Made by a program: the position numbers and the translations under genes | The notes under the pieces: model-generated | Told to the model about the DNA's origin: nothing | Databases searched by the model: none | Seen by the model: only the letters and a program-made list of their open reading frames with translations | Shown: positions 46,290 to 59,499 of the stretch, one piece after another | Layout of the letters: the number at the start of each line of letters is the position of its first letter | How positions within the stretch are numbered: position 1 is the stretch's first letter | Assembly (NCBI RefSeq): GCF_042186555.1 | Contig: NC_133330.1 | Span: forward strand, 171,589,266 to 171,653,265 | Source of the DNA: Aquarana catesbeiana | Taxonomy: Eukaryota > Chordata > Amphibia > Anura > Ranidae | Reading direction: 5' to 3' | DNA length: 64,000 nucleotides

Positions 46290-47725
46290 GACTCTTGAAC
46301 TGACCCCATTAAAAATTTGCCACGAAGCATTGATACTGTACATTGTCTGGCAGTTGGGACATTGTCCTGGAACACTTGTGCGCTGAGTACTATTTTGAAC
46401 TGACCACATCCATGCCTCCTACTTCTGCAAGCCCTGTGACGACATCCTGCATGAGTTCCTGTTCTTCAGCTTCTACTTCACTGCAAGATCCAGTTCTTCT
46501 GCTGGGAAAAAAATACTACAGGTACCCCTGGACACCTTGTGTCCTGTCCTACCTTGTCATCTATTTTAGGGGACAAACAGGACAGGAGGTGTAAGAGAGT
46601 GCCCTCTTATCAGTTCAACCTCTACTAGGTATGTGATGACTATTCTGTCAGCACACTGTGAAGCAGTACAGACTCTATGCAGTTCAGTTTCCTCTTCCAC
46701 TCCCAGTGTGTTGCTGATCAGGGAAATACAAGAAATTTTTGATGTTGTGCGTTTTGAAGCTTTGAGCTACAAAACGCTCAGGTGTGACTGGGGTCTATTG
46801 ATTTTTAACAATTACGTAACTGGACTTCAGCTGTAACTGTTCCTAAAATAGAAGACATTCTGCCAGTGACTGTATTGCCAAGCTAGATAACTAATGCTAG
46901 GGAAGTCACTGAACACATGGCTGCAGCATGCAGGACCATGATCCCTTTGATATAAGGCCCTTATAATGGATTCCTCTAATGTCAACATTATTACCGAAAT
47001 GAAATGAAAGATAAAACTCAATATTACGTGTCAGAGAATATCAGCTCAGAAAGCTGTGATTACCAAAAGATGGCTTAGAACGTCAGTACAGCAATGACTG
47101 GATCATCTCAGCAGAACGGCATGGCGTAACTTTTTTTTTTTTGCATTACAAACATGTAATTTTAAGTAAAAGTCAGAAAGTACAGGTTCTCCTCAAAGTG
47201 GTAATCATGATTTACGTTAAGTCTCATGCTGGAATTTCAACCATCTGGAACTTAGGGTGGCTCACACATCAGTATGTGAAGAAAAATATTTTTACCGGTC
47301 TCAGCTCATCCCTTGTCCAATTAGGACTTAACCTCTAGTGGTGGTGTCAGATGTCACTTTTAAAGCCAACATGTACATTCAGCATGTCCTGTCTATGTTT
47401 ACATTCCTCATATACGCTGTCCTGCGTAAATGTGCACAAAGCCAGTCATTCATAGACAGTCATACAAAGAGAAATCATTGTTTCTAATAATGATAGCTTC
47501 TATGGATCTCCATGTGAAATGAATAAGTATGCTGTCTACCAATTACCAGTACATGATGTAGAATTGTCTAAGACTTTTGTCTTTCATCAGAGGTAAAAAT
47601 ATGAAATTTCAAAATTCAAACTTTCAAAAGGTTAGCTTTACAGAAAAATAACTGTTCATGTGCCAGAAATATATTACATAATCTGAAAAGATTTATTACA
47701 AAACCAACACTTATTGAACAAATAA
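46290..47725. other. Unassigned non-coding sequence
   Basis: I see no exon, element end or tandem array in this stretch. Confidence 0.4.
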
Positions 47726-47958
47726 CACCTCTGAGCTGTGGAGGGGCTCAGGCTCATTGAGAGGCTGAGCCGGGTGCCAGTCCAGATCTTGACTATATGA
47801 TCGCAATCTATCCCGAGCCTGAACCAACTTTGTGACGTCAGCCGACAGCAGGCTTCAGCCCGCTGTCTGCTGAAAATGGGTCACAGTAGTGCAAAACGGA
47901 CTGCACTCCTGTGATCCACAGGAGAAGAACAGCCAAACAGCTTTGGCTGTACTTCTCC
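47726..47958. mobile_element. 3' fragment of the agagaagt TTAA element
   Basis: Matches the right part of 52789-53155, including ctgaaaatgggt, cactcctgtgatccacagga and ggctgtacttctcct before TTAA. The 5' part is missing. Confidence 0.75.
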
Positions 47959-47962
47959 TTTA

Positions 47963-48324
47963 AGCCTAGTACACACGGTCAGAAAATCAGATGAAAAATA
48001 ATACTTTCAAAGCGATCGTAAAATAATCTGATCGTTAGTAACAGCTTTCGAGAACCAATCACAACAATTTATCTGAAATTATCCGAAGGGACAAACCCAA
48101 AAAAGTTTTGTTTAATCAATACAGTAGTGAAAAATTGGAAGAGCAAAACTAGGCATGTTTGGAAACTAAAGATTACGTTACAATGCAATACAACACATTA
48201 GTTGTATTCTGTCGTACGAGAATTTTCGTGAGTTTGGTAACCTCTTCATTTTCGATATAAGACTAGCATAGAACAAATAAACGGGGCATAATTTGTCCAA
48301 AATTCTCATTGTGTGTACAAGGCT
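47963..48324. mobile_element. MITE with TTA target duplication
   Basis: agcctagtacacacggtcag and attgtgtgtacaaggct are inverted ends with TTA on each side (47960-47962 and 48325-48327). The interior is AT-rich. It was inserted at the tail of the preceding TTAA element. Confidence 0.82.
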
Positions 48325-49640
48325 TTAGCATCTTAGCAATTAAACCATCAGCACGTATATGGAAAAGTCCACAGATTACTGGATTTGTCAGAGACAATAG
48401 GGAGGATAAAATATTAGTATATGCAGATGATGCCCCACTATTCCTGGGGATACCACAACCTCACTGGAGAATGTTATGGCCCCAATACAAAAGCTTTGAT
48501 TGATTTTCAGGCCGAACAATAAATTGGCATAAATCCACATTATTACCACTAGATCAACTTCAACAGCTAATACCCAGCTGTGTGCAGAAAACTAAGATTT
48601 TTGATTCTTTCCCTTATTACAGTGTGTTCTTTGGATCCCTGAGATTATATAAACCTTTTACTACCTTGCTCTCTAAGTTTAATGAAAAATCTAAAAGTTA
48701 GACCCAACTGCCCTTGACTAATGTCGGAAGGTGTGAAGAAATGGTTCCACAATTTAGGTGTGCTATTTCCTGAACATATCTGGACTAGCAAAACTCCTTG
48801 ACTCAAGTTAGAAACACTGTATCTTTCCTGAGAGGAGTGAAGGTTGGCGGTTTTTAACCATTGGTTGTATTATGTAGCAGCATTTGTCACTCCTGACTCA
48901 TCCTTAATAATTGCTCCCATTCCGTTTTATAGATGAACAGAAGAGCATCTAAACTTTAGAGGCTGGGGCACTCTTTAAATATTTACACAACTCTACCCTT
49001 AATTCACGACATACCATAGAAAACTAGAAACTCCTATCAAGAAGTATACTCCCATCGGGGACACTAATTACCGTACTAAACTGTTCAATTCGGAAGAATC
49101 AGACCTGTATAAAAAGTTGGCATAACGTATCTCTCTCAGTTATAATGTGTCGACACACTTGAATCCTTCCAGCAACTACAAACTGGGCCCATGCTTATTG
49201 GAATCTTCAACTCTGCCATGCCTTCAATAGGTACCAAAACTCACTGATCTTACACTACATGAAAAATAATTGATTTTACTCAAAGCTCATTCTCAATATA
49301 AACAGGACCTTATATCTAAAATATAAACTGCCCTACATACCAAATATCACAACCCAATGATGCTATTAAGGAAAGAAAAGTGAGTACAGGATTTACACAC
49401 CTTGACAGATGAAAAATGTTCTTGAAGCTCAATAAACACCTCCGATGTCGATATCTTCCTCTCTGATACTCATGCAACTTTTCCAATTACATAGGAATAA
49501 TTGGACTACCTTACAAATGTATAATTTTTCCTGTAGAGAATCTCAGCTATGCCCTAGGTACGCATTGGGACAGGGAGAGCCTATTCACATGTTCTGGAGA
49601 TGCCCTAAACTGGTCCAAAACTGGTAAGAAGTATTTGAAA
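48325..49640 (+). pseudogene. Decayed LINE ORF2 (RT and zinc-knuckle end)
   Basis: Frame fragments AIKPSARIWKSPQITGF and ILVYADDAPLFLG (48405-48455) give the YADD reverse transcriptase block. QGEPIHMFWRCPKLVQNW (49574-49627) equals the H-x-W-x-CP zinc-knuckle end of ORF2, as in the intact LINE at 44239-44283. In between are many stops and frameshifts. An old, dead relative of the L1/Tx1-like LINE. Confidence 0.82.
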
Positions 49641-49645
49641 CCATT

Positions 49646-49880
49646 AAAGGAGAAGTATGGAAATAAAAGCTCTTTTGGCCATACTTCTTCTGTGGGTCAC
49701 AGGAGTGCACATAGTTCTACACTTCTGTGACCCAGATTTAGCCAACAGCAGGCTTTAGCCACAGAGCCGGTACAGGCTCTGCAGGTATCCCGAAAATACG
49801 GGAGACATGTCGTCGGGCAGAGCAGTGTGCTAGGACCACTGCGGGGGGCTTTGATCTAAGATGAGTATTTCATAATGAGC
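49646..49880. mobile_element. TTAA element fragment, agagaagt type
   Basis: Starts ttaaaggagaagtatgg, and includes gggtcacaggagtgcacat and gagccggtacaggctctgc, as in related copies. The right end is missing. Confidence 0.65.
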
Positions 49881-51390
49881 TAGTATGCTATGCATACTAG
49901 CTCATTATGCCTTTGTCTTGCAGGGATTTTTTTCTTGGTTATTTATTGTGGGTTTACAAGATGGCATAAACTGACAGGTCTCCGATTCTGTTATTTTCCA
50001 CTTCTAAAATATAATATAATATATATACTGGGTACCACATTGTAAAATCCTGAAGAAATATTTTCCTTCTTTTTCACAAAAAGTTGTACAGGGGGTTTTG
50101 TCTTGCTTTTCTCTTTACCAAAACTCCAGGAGTTACGAAAAGCTGAACTTGATGGACATTGATCTTCACTCAGTTGTATTAACTTCTAAGTTCATGCTTA
50201 GTGCAGTGCTGGGTGTTTTGAGGGAGAAGGAGGCCGTAGACCCTGAGTCTTTCTTCTCTATCTCCAACACATAATGAAGACATCAGTGGTCTATTGGGTT
50301 ACCTCTATAAAGAAGACCTACTGACCCCTGTGTATACTATCAACAAAATGCATAGGAATTAAGTTAAGTAATAAAAAAATAAATTAAAACTAGAACACTT
50401 AGGTATACTGTATATCAAAGCCCTATTACACTATGCACATTAGTTATGCCCACACAAGGTCAAGGTTTCGTAATAACAGATTAAGTAGGAGTCCCTTCTT
50501 TACAGTTACGTGCACATGTGATTTTAACTGTATTTAAAAAAACCTCACAAAATTATTTTTTTCTATTGCATTTAGTAGAGAAGTTTGAAGTTATTTTGCA
50601 TCGCTGTTCATGAATATTAACCTCAAAAATATCACTTTGTTAAATATTTGCTCAAGAGTACTGATGTACAAAGTCAAGAGTACTATCTTTTGATTCTACA
50701 GGTCTTTCAGTATCAGAAAATATATGGTGTGATGGTCAATTCCCAAACTTTTAAATTTGAATCGTGTATGTGAAAAGTATACAAAATGGTTCGGCCATCT
50801 GAGGAGCTAATTCAGAGACAGTTCCTGTCAGGGGAAGGGTCAGATCTATCAAAGCAATGTGTGGAATTCTTCACTTCGCAAACTGAATAGCCTGGCAGAA
50901 GTGTGATAGCTCGGCTTCAGAAAGTGCCGAGTGTGAGAACAACATGTCATGTTTATAATCTAGAGAAAAATATGACAGAATAAATCCTGGCAAGGTCATC
51001 TTTATTTGGTTGGAAGAACACATAAGCTATTACCGCTGCCAAGCAGACAGTTCTGACTTCACAAATCTAAAAAAATACATATCTGTGAGGTAAATTCTGT
51101 TTTCCAGGCAGTGGCACACTGAAAACAACATCATTTTGTACTTGCCTCATATTTTCCTTAGACAAGACCTGAGACTGGCATACAGCTATTTTTTCACCCA
51201 CGGCGGGGAGAATTTAGGATTAGTGTTAATGTAAGGCATTAAAAATGAGCCAACTTCCTAAAACTTGCTCCTTCAACATATTGCATCTGATTTAATAAAA
51301 GGAAAATCACAATTCATTTAGAAATACTTATGAAAATAATGTAATTGCTTGTGTTTCAGGTTTGCATGAGTATGGCAAAACTCAGGCAAA
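49881..51390. other. Unassigned, with a possible CR1/L2 tail
   Basis: Around 50130-50190 the gctgaacttgatggacattg text resembles the conserved 3' tail of vertebrate CR1/L2-type LINEs. Nothing else is recognised. Confidence 0.35.
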
Positions 51391-51399
51391 ACTTTAAAG

Positions 51400-51970
51400 T
51401 TTAGTTATAGCAATTTGCACATTGGTCCAGCTTGGACCAATATACTGTACAGTAAGTATATATGTGCCATATCTGGAAGCTGGAAATAACTGTAGTAGGC
51501 ACCATTACTACAGTGGTCTCCACTGGCTTGTGGGTTTCATACCAAGTGGCTGCCTTGTGAACACAGAAGGTCATTCGCTTGGCACGGGCACCAAATAAAG
51601 AACTCTTTGCATTTCATCAATGAATGCAAAGTGTTCTCTGATTGGACAAGGTCAAGAGGCGTGGGTGGTGACTTCACAATCTCCACCTCATGCAATTAGA
51701 AAACACTTTGCATTTGTTGAGACAAAACACACATTTTCTCTGAATGGCATCCTTGTCAAGTGGGCAACCTCCTTTGTTCAGTAAGCAGCAAGGCAGCTAT
51801 TCAGCACAGATTCCAAAGAAACACAGAAGTAAGTGAGATCATGGTAGTAGCTGTGACTACTACAGTGATTTCAAGCTTTTGTAGGGATTCCACCAGTATG
51901 GCACATATATTCTTTTAATGATCCAAGATGGACCAATATAAATAGGTAAATATTGTCATACCTGGAATTC
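51400..51970. repeat. Imperfect long palindrome
   Basis: Left blocks attggtccagcttggacc, tatatgtgccatat and ctactacagtg-like text recur in inverted order on the right as gtagtagctgtgactac, tatggcacatata and gatccaagatggaccaat. Probably a foldback MITE. Confidence 0.65.
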
Positions 51971-52020
51971 AGCTTAAGCTTTTAAAGGGATTCTAAAGCA
52001 TGGGTGTTTTTTTACCTTAA

Positions 52021-52767
52021 AGTGAAACTAAATACACACTATTTAATTTACATTATCCCTTCTATTTCTGAATGTGGATGATGGCACTATATTTATCTTA
52101 ATAAAAAAAATGTAAGTACCTTTTTTCCTAATCGATAAACAGCTGTCACATGACCCAGCTCATAAGCAGGAGGAGCTTCTAGTCCTCTGCTACTGGTCAC
52201 CTGTTCAAAATAAAAAATAAAAAAACAGCCTTTGGGATACAAAGTAAAGATAAATAAATATTATCAATAAACTGTTTTAAATTTAAATCTTAATTATTTC
52301 TTGGCAATAACATGGTGTGAGCAGATGTCTGCCAGTCACAGGCAGTCACAACCCTCCAGTCTGTGTCTTAGAATAGCAAGGAGGTGAAGCCTCCTAATAT
52401 TCCACCCCCCATTGTGTTTAGCTGGTTAGTGGGCATAGAAGAGGAGGAAGGGAGTGGGTTATAATTTACCACTGTGTATATGCCCAAAGGTGTAACTCTA
52501 TGGTCACATGGGCTTCTCAGATGTGAAATGGAGGAAATGCTCAGGGTAGAAAATAAAATGAAAACTGAGCATGTGCACTAGCTGCCAACACTGCTCTGCA
52601 AAATCCCCAACTGCAGTGGGGACATGGACAGGAGGGGGAGATAGAGAACAGCAGGATCAACCAGGTTTTTTGCAATATACAGAAAACAAATCCCATAGTG
52701 GGTATGAACAGCATATAATACAGCATTTATTGATAGTTTTTAATGATGTGGGCTTAATGATGACACT
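52021..52767. mobile_element. TTAA-flanked element
   Basis: agtgaaactaaatac follows TTAA (52017-52020), and gatgacact precedes TTAA (52768-52771). The terminal match is short. Non-coding. Confidence 0.6.
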
Positions 52768-52788
52768 TTAATGCATTCCCTGCATTAA

Positions 52789-53155
52789 AAGAGAAGTATG
52801 GGAATACGTTTTCTTCTTTGATCATACTTAACTAGCTAGATGCAGCATCGGTCTGATGCTGCATCTGTCCCCTTCTAACTGTCAGTCAGCAGCTCTCTGT
52901 TCTGCCCACCCCCCCCCCCCACTCACTGGAGCGCTGGGCTGGAAACCTGAGCCGGGTTCTGGTCCAGGCATGTGGGCGGATTCCCAAGTTCATTGTTGCA
53001 ATCTTGCCCGAGCCTGGATCAACTCTGTGAAGTCAGCAGACAGCGGACTTCAGCCCACTGTCTGCTGAAAATGGGTTACAGGAGGGCAGAACGATCTGCA
53101 TTCCTGTGATCCATAGGAGAAGTACAGCAAAATGAGCTTTGGCTGTACTTCTCCT
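52789..53155. mobile_element. TTAA-flanked MITE, agagaagt type
   Basis: Begins aagagaagtatggg and ends ggctgtacttctcct between TTAA sites (52785-52788 and 53156-53159). Homologous to 33418-33830. Confidence 0.87.
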
Positions 53156-53159
53156 TTAA

Positions 53160-53605
53160 GGTAAAAAAAAAAATCTTACTAACTATTTCCCTCCCCAACT
53201 CTCTAAACACTTACCTGAGCTTTTCAATGATCCAGCACTGTTCTGGCTTCAGGTCTTCTCTCCACTCTCTTTCTAGTCTCACAAGGACTCAGGCAGCAGC
53301 GGGAGCCATTGACTCCTGCTGCTGTCAGTCAAATCTTGCAAGCAGAAAGTGGGGCAAGGCAGAGCTGTGCTGGGTGTGTGTCTATAGATGCACACAGTCC
53401 ATCTCAGAAACAAGCCTGCACAAGTGTCCCCACAGCAGCTGACTTGCTATGGAGGCACTCACAGAAGAGAAGGAACCAAGAGCATCAGCGAGAGACCCAA
53501 ATGAGGAGGAAGGAGACCACTCTGTGCAATATCATTAAACAGAGCTGGTAAGTATAACATGTTTATTATTTTATTCTAAAAAAAATGCCTTTATATCCAC
53601 TTTAA
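53160..53605. mobile_element. TTAA-type element homologous to 59500-59930
   Basis: Shares ggcactcacagaagagaagg-like, gggacccaa-like, tgcaca-type and gcaggtaagtatgacatgt-like blocks with the later copy. It ends near a tatccactttaa tail. Confidence 0.65.
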
Positions 53606-54620
53606 AGTTGAACTGTAGGCAGATATAAAACACACAAATGAATGCAGCTTTGTAATCAATAATATGTCTTTAAATGTATTTATTTTTCTATTCAGTCAGT
53701 GTAAGTACCCTAATCTGACTTTGTATCGGCTTCTTGCGGTCCCTGTACAGCAGAGCTCAGACTGGGACAGGATGAAACAGTACAAGAAGCCAATTAGTTC
53801 ATGTGCTGACAAGGAGCATATTGATAGGAGGAGAGAGTGACACAGAGACAACTTATCAATGTTCTGCTTCTCCTTCTCTGTCCAGGCTAAAAGAATGGGG
53901 TTGAATGATACAGACTCTCATTCAACCCAGAAGAATGAGGACACCTAGTAGTGAAAACGTAGTACTGCTGCTACTCTGCATTGAGGGCAAGTATTGCAGC
54001 AAAAGCTGTTTTTTTTATTTTATCTTTTATGGGCTAAGTGAACATACACTTTCAAAACTGCATGATCCCTATACCTTTAGTAAATCAACCCCAGAGTCTA
54101 TAGTTTATTTGGTAAACATTTTACTGCATAGTTAATAATTAATTCTAAGTTTTATTTAATTCCTATACTGTATATAGCGAAGCCAGATTTTCTGTGCCTG
54201 AAGACATACTTATTCAATGCAAATTAACTTTGATGTACACATAAAATGTTTTAGGATGCATTACCCATAACTCTGGAATTTTGAACCAATTTAAGTCCAG
54301 CTGTTACTGATGTAATAGTCCTGGACCATATGAAGGATATATTGTCATGCCTGTGGATTACATGGTTGTGCCAAAAGAAAGAAACTATATGACAACATAT
54401 GAAAATATATTGAAAAAGCATGGCCATGTATGAAAACAGTGCTACACTTATACATCTTTTACGTGTACCCTTTTATCATGAATAGTTTCTTAGATGATAG
54501 TATAGTGTCATGTAGGGTCATGATTCAAGTCATGGGTATAATAATTGCCCACATGTACATTGCCAAGTCCAGATAGTTGATAATATCCTATTCAAATAAC
54601 AAAACAAACTTTTGCTGCAA
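53606..54620. other. Unassigned, mostly AT-rich
   Basis: The first 300 bp still look like decayed TTAA-element text (aagttgaactgtaggcag). No exon is seen. Confidence 0.35.
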
Positions 54621-54626
54621 TATTTA

Positions 54627-55047
54627 GAGCCCTTGCACACTGGGGCGGTTTGCAGGCGCTATTGCGCTAATAATAGCGCCTGCAAACCGCCCCGAAAGTG
54701 CCGCTACTTTCATTCCAGTGTGCAAGCCCCGAGGGCTTTCACACTGGAGCGATGCGCTGGCAGGACGGTAAAAAAAGTCCTGCTAGCAGCATCTTCGGAG
54801 CGGTGAAGGAGCAGTGTGTATACCGCTCCTTTACCGCTCCTGCCCATTGAAATCAATGGGATGGCGCGGCTATACCGCCGTCAAAGCGCCTCTGCAGAGG
54901 CGCTTTGCGGTGGTATTTAACCCTTTCTCGGCCGCTAGCGGGGGGTAAAACCGCCCCGCTAGCGGCCGCATACCGACGGTAAAACGCCGCTAATAATAGC
55001 GGCGTTTTACCGCCGACGCCGCCCCCCGCCCCAGTGTGCAAGGGCTC
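54627..55047. mobile_element. GC-rich hairpin MITE with TTA target duplication
   Basis: gagcccttgcacactggggc and gccccagtgtgcaagggctc are perfect 20-bp inverted ends. TTA lies on both sides (54624-54626 and 55048-55050). It shares the cattgaaatcaatggg palindrome and gagggctttcacactgg with the MITE at 15480-15936. Confidence 0.92.
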
Positions 55048-55439
55048 TTAGTCTTAGTTCAAACATTTCCCCTTCAGTACTTTTATTCTGCTGGTAGATG
55101 TCATTAGTCTAATGGCCAGCATCCTTCTAGCCACTTTCTCTAAGCCCAGGTAGTCCTGACTCACCCCAGCCTGGGAAGGGACTGTGAAAGGAGAAGCAGA
55201 GCAGTGATGAGCACATCAGTCTATCCAGTGCTTTTTTTTTCAGAGAATAGGTGTAGGAACTCCGACCTTCACCCTTTGTTTCTCCTCCCTACCCACCTCT
55301 GAGCACCATTCCTTGGTTCCACCTCCTACCAAACTCCCAGTACCGTCCCTTTTAGAGAACACAGAACCAAGTATCATTTTGCTACTAAGTCATTTGCATG
55401 GAATTTAATAATGATAAAAAGAGACAGTAAAACAGATCC

Positions 55440-55760
55440 GCTGCAGTGAGCAACAAAAGACATATCCCAGCAACAGTAGACCCCCCCCCCCCCCACCAGC
55501 AATGATAGACCTCACCCCAGCAAAAATAGATCCCCCACACAATAGACGGCCCCCCCTCAACAATAGACCAGCAGCAGCAACAGTTGTCCCAGCAGACTGC
55601 ATCAATAGACCCTCCAGGAGCCCGCAACAGTAGAGCTCTCCCCCAACAGTAGATCCTTCCCAGCAACACTTGACCACCCAGAAACATAAGACCCCCCCCC
55701 CCCCGCTACTAGCAACAATAGACCTCCACACAAAAATAGACCCTCCTGCACACTCCAGCA
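55440..55760. repeat. Degenerate C-rich tandem repeat
   Basis: Irregular units built on caacaatagacc followed by a run of C. Gly/Ser/Cys-rich minus-strand frames here are artefacts. Confidence 0.7.
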
Positions 55761-56272
55761 ATCCTTGCCATTACATACATTCATTGCTGGAGGTGCCGGA
55801 ACTGCGTTCTCCCGCGTTCCTGCTGAAAAAAAGCCCTGACTCTATCACTCTGCTTTCACCTCCTATCAGCATTCTTCTTCATTCAGTGCATGAACTGAGC
55901 TCCTTGTGCTCCTTGTGCTGCTTGGTGCACTCATATTCCAGATCTGTTTACAGAGACTGCAAAAGGCTGATACCAAGCCAAATACAAGGACTTACACTAC
56001 TTGCATTTAAAAATAAATTTAATGATGTATTAATGATTACAGAGCTGCCCTAATCTGGGACTTTGTATCTGTGAAGGGTTCAGCTTTAAAGCTCAACTCT
56101 ATGCAAATGCAAAAATCCACCTTGCAGTTGCCCCTTCTCCCCACACTGCTAGGGTTAAAGGCTCATTCAGTATGGGGAAGAGGTTTGACTTACCTTACTC
56201 CATGCTCCAGCAGGCTCCATAGGGCAAAGCCACTCACACAGAACCTTAGCAGGAGCTGAAAGATACCACCTA
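55761..56272. other. Unassigned non-coding sequence
   Basis: Contains cagctttaaagctcaactct near 56082, possibly part of a TTAA element. No exon is supported. Confidence 0.35.
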
Positions 56273-57870
56273 TTAACCACTTACTGACTGCCCTATAGCA
56301 GTTTTACTATTACAGGACGGCAGCTGTGCGCCGAGTCATGTCTATATTCGTGATCCCGCACTTCCGCCTGCAGGGGGCGCATGTGTGCCACCGATGCGCC
56401 ACTTCTACTGTGGATATTCACAGCAGAAGCCGATCTGCGGGTGTCGAGCACTTAATGTCCTCCAGCACCCACCAATCGTCAGTAAAGAACACAGAACGAC
56501 GATCTGCCTATGTAAACAAGGCAGATCGCTGTTTTGACATGGGGGGAAGGATTCTGTGTCTTGCAAAGCAGGGACTAGAGTTAATTTCTTCACCTAGTAA
56601 AAACAGCACACAGTACACCAAAATACTGGCTAGGCACACATTTAACCCTTTGATTGCCCCTGATGTTTAACCCCTTCCCAGCCAGTGTCATTAGTACAGT
56701 GACAGTGCATATTTTTAGCCGCTATTACTAGTATAAGAGAATTAACCACTTACGGACCGCCCGCCGTCATTATATGTCGGTACTTTGAAGAGGGATATCG
56801 TTTTTATGGCAACAGCTAGCTGCCATAACCCCGGCATCCTCTTCTTCAGCAGGCGGTCCACTGTCAAATAAAAGTGGTCTCTGTGGCAGATTTGCAGCGA
56901 GATCACTTTTATCGGCGGCGATGAGAGGGCCCCCCCTCCCGCCATGCTCCGGTGCCCTCCGTTGCTTACCACAGCCGTCAGGTCCTCTTCCGTGTGTGGT
57001 ATGGAGATGAGTGAGGGGAAGATGGCCCCCACCTGTCTCCATACCATAGCTCTTAACCACTTCCCTACCCGGCTATTGTCAAATGACGTCCACAGATGGG
57101 ATCTCCCATCCTGGGTGGACGTCATATGACGGCCTGGGCTTCCCGGCCACCTAGGGGGCGCGCGCGCACCGCCGTGTTGCTCGGGACCCGATGCGTGTGC
57201 CCGGCGGCCGCAATGTCCGCCGGCACCCACGTAAACACACAGATCCACGTCCTGTCAGTTGAGAGGAGACCGATCTGTGTTCCCAGTACAGCGGAACACT
57301 GATCGGTCTCCTCCCCATGTACGTCCCCGCCCCCTACAGTTAGAATCATTCCCTAGGAAACATATTTAACCCCTTGTGTCCCCCTAGTGGTTAACCCCTT
57401 CACTGCCTGTCACATTTACACAGTAATCAATGCAATTTTATAGCATTGATCGCTGTATAAATGTGAATGGTCCAAAAATGTGTCAAAAGTGTCCGATCTG
57501 TCCCACCGAGCTTGCATGCAGAAGCGAATACACACATGAGCAGCGCCTGCATATGAAAACGTTGTTCAAACCACACATGTGAGGTATCGTCACGATCGTT
57601 AGAGCAAAAGCAATAATTATAGCCCTAGACCTCCTCTCTAACTCAAAACATGCAACCTGTAGAATTTTTTAAATGTTGCCTAAGGAGATTTTTAAGGGTA
57701 AAAGTTTGTCGCCATTCCATGAGCGGGCGCAATTTTGAAGCCTGACATGTTGGGTATTTTAGTAAGTCACCCCAATAGGCTTTTATGGAATTAAGTTTAG
57801 AAGCTTTGGCAAAAAAAATGCCAAAAGCTCTTAAAGGCAAGTTTAGGAGTTGTAGTGTACATAAAGCCTT
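56273..57870. repeat. Three truncated heads of the dispersed repeat in a row
   Basis: ttaaccactt starts recur at 56273, 56742 and 57053. Each opens a copy of the left, GC-rich half of the repeat at 44859-45850. The first and third continue into aacccc and gattgcccc/gtgtccccctag blocks. From 57505 a different variant (cacacatgtgaggtatcg) continues to about 57870. Confidence 0.75.
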
Positions 57871-59450
57871 AGTATTTATTTCCAATCAGCTCCATCTAGT
57901 GGCCATAGTGCAGTATTTTCCTGATTCACTCTTTTGTATAAATGAAGAACATTCAACTTGGTAAGAAAGTAGCCTAATAACCTTTGATTTTGATCTATAA
58001 TTCTTTTTATAAATACACCCCATAGACTTTGTTAACTGATAAGCAGCCTGATTTGCATTTTGTCTTTTATTTGCTTGATAAATGTCTAACTAAATAATTA
58101 AACTCTCCTGTAAACTATAGCATGTTAATGTAATTTCAAAAGGTGTTTTTAATCTTTTTATATATGCAGCTATCAGTAAAAGAATACTTGGTGATCCTGA
58201 CACTCTCAGGCACTTCCTGTTATGGATTTTTAAATGTCCCTCAATGTCTATCTAACTGAATATCTATTTTGGTGAATTTAACTTTAACTGAGCTTTTACG
58301 TAAGGTCTAAATGCTAACACTCAAACACATTACATACTCCCTTGTTTCATTATTCACATTTTTTATACTATTGTCACAACCAAAGAATACTCTGGTAGTC
58401 TAAGTGGTCAGTCCAATGCTGGCCTTTCCATTAAGGTTTTTGACCTTCACTTGCCTAGAACTGAATTTGGTTTGGGATTTTATATCTCTCTCTGATTCTC
58501 CTAATTTCCTCTGTTCTGTATCATAGGAAACATCTTTGGATTTTGTGGATAAAGCCTGGAGGCATCAGAGATCTTCCCATCTTCTAAATGAAAGCCAGCT
58601 GCTAAGGCAAGAAGGTTTGATCTACAGTAAGGTATTCCTCCAGGAGCGCACACTGATTTGCAGTCTAATTCCTAATATTCCATAGTCTCTGAACACACTC
58701 GTTATTACAAAGACAAAGAATACTGCTTCTCTGATGTGGAGAAGTTATAACATAAATAGCCATCACTAATTGGTATTAGAAACATCATGTCATCCTTTAT
58801 TGAAGACAGATGAATTGATATACAGTATATACCACTCTGTGGTTTAAATAAGTACTCTAATATCAATATTGTCACCTCAAACATATAGAGATCTGTTCAG
58901 GAGGTCAACTGAACTGAACCTACAGATCTACACTGGGTTTAATTCAGTGTTCTATACATACAGATCTGTTTACCTAAACCAGCTGTGATCACAAACACAG
59001 CAAAGAGTTGTCATTCCAAAGTATTACCCTATGTCACTCGATGGAAATTAGTAAATTGTATGGCTTCATTCAAATATTAATTTAATCAAATCATCTTTTT
59101 ATTCATTTTATATACACACACACACACACATACAACAGGAAGGAAAAAATAAAACACACAGCAAAAAAAAAAAAAAAAGAGACAAACCTACAACCCCAGC
59201 CCATATTAAGAGGGAAAAGGGAAAAAAAAAAAAAAGAAATATTAATTTAAGCGGTAAAATGTAACATAGGGTACCCATTTTCACATTTTAGAATATAAAT
59301 GTGTCACTCTAAAATCTGTAAATATGAATTATACTTTAACAACAGAAACTACTAAAATGAGTCCAGTGAATGTTTAAAGAAGATATAACCAAGATTAAAC
59401 TAATCACTAAACTCTCATAAAAATAATACCACGTTAAATAGGTTGAAGGG
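57871..59450. other. Unassigned AT-rich sequence
   Basis: Includes an (AC)n run at about 59114-59130 and A-runs near 59165 and 59225. A 100-bp block at 58527-58626 has splice-like borders but no recognised product; it is listed as a finding, not a gene. Confidence 0.4.
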
Positions 59451-59499
59451 TTTTTTTTTATTTTAATGCAATATATGCATTCAAATAAAAAGCCTTCTG

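Noticed and set aside
55405..55784. Gly/Cys-rich minus-strand frames
   Set aside because: They fall in a degenerate C-rich tandem repeat.
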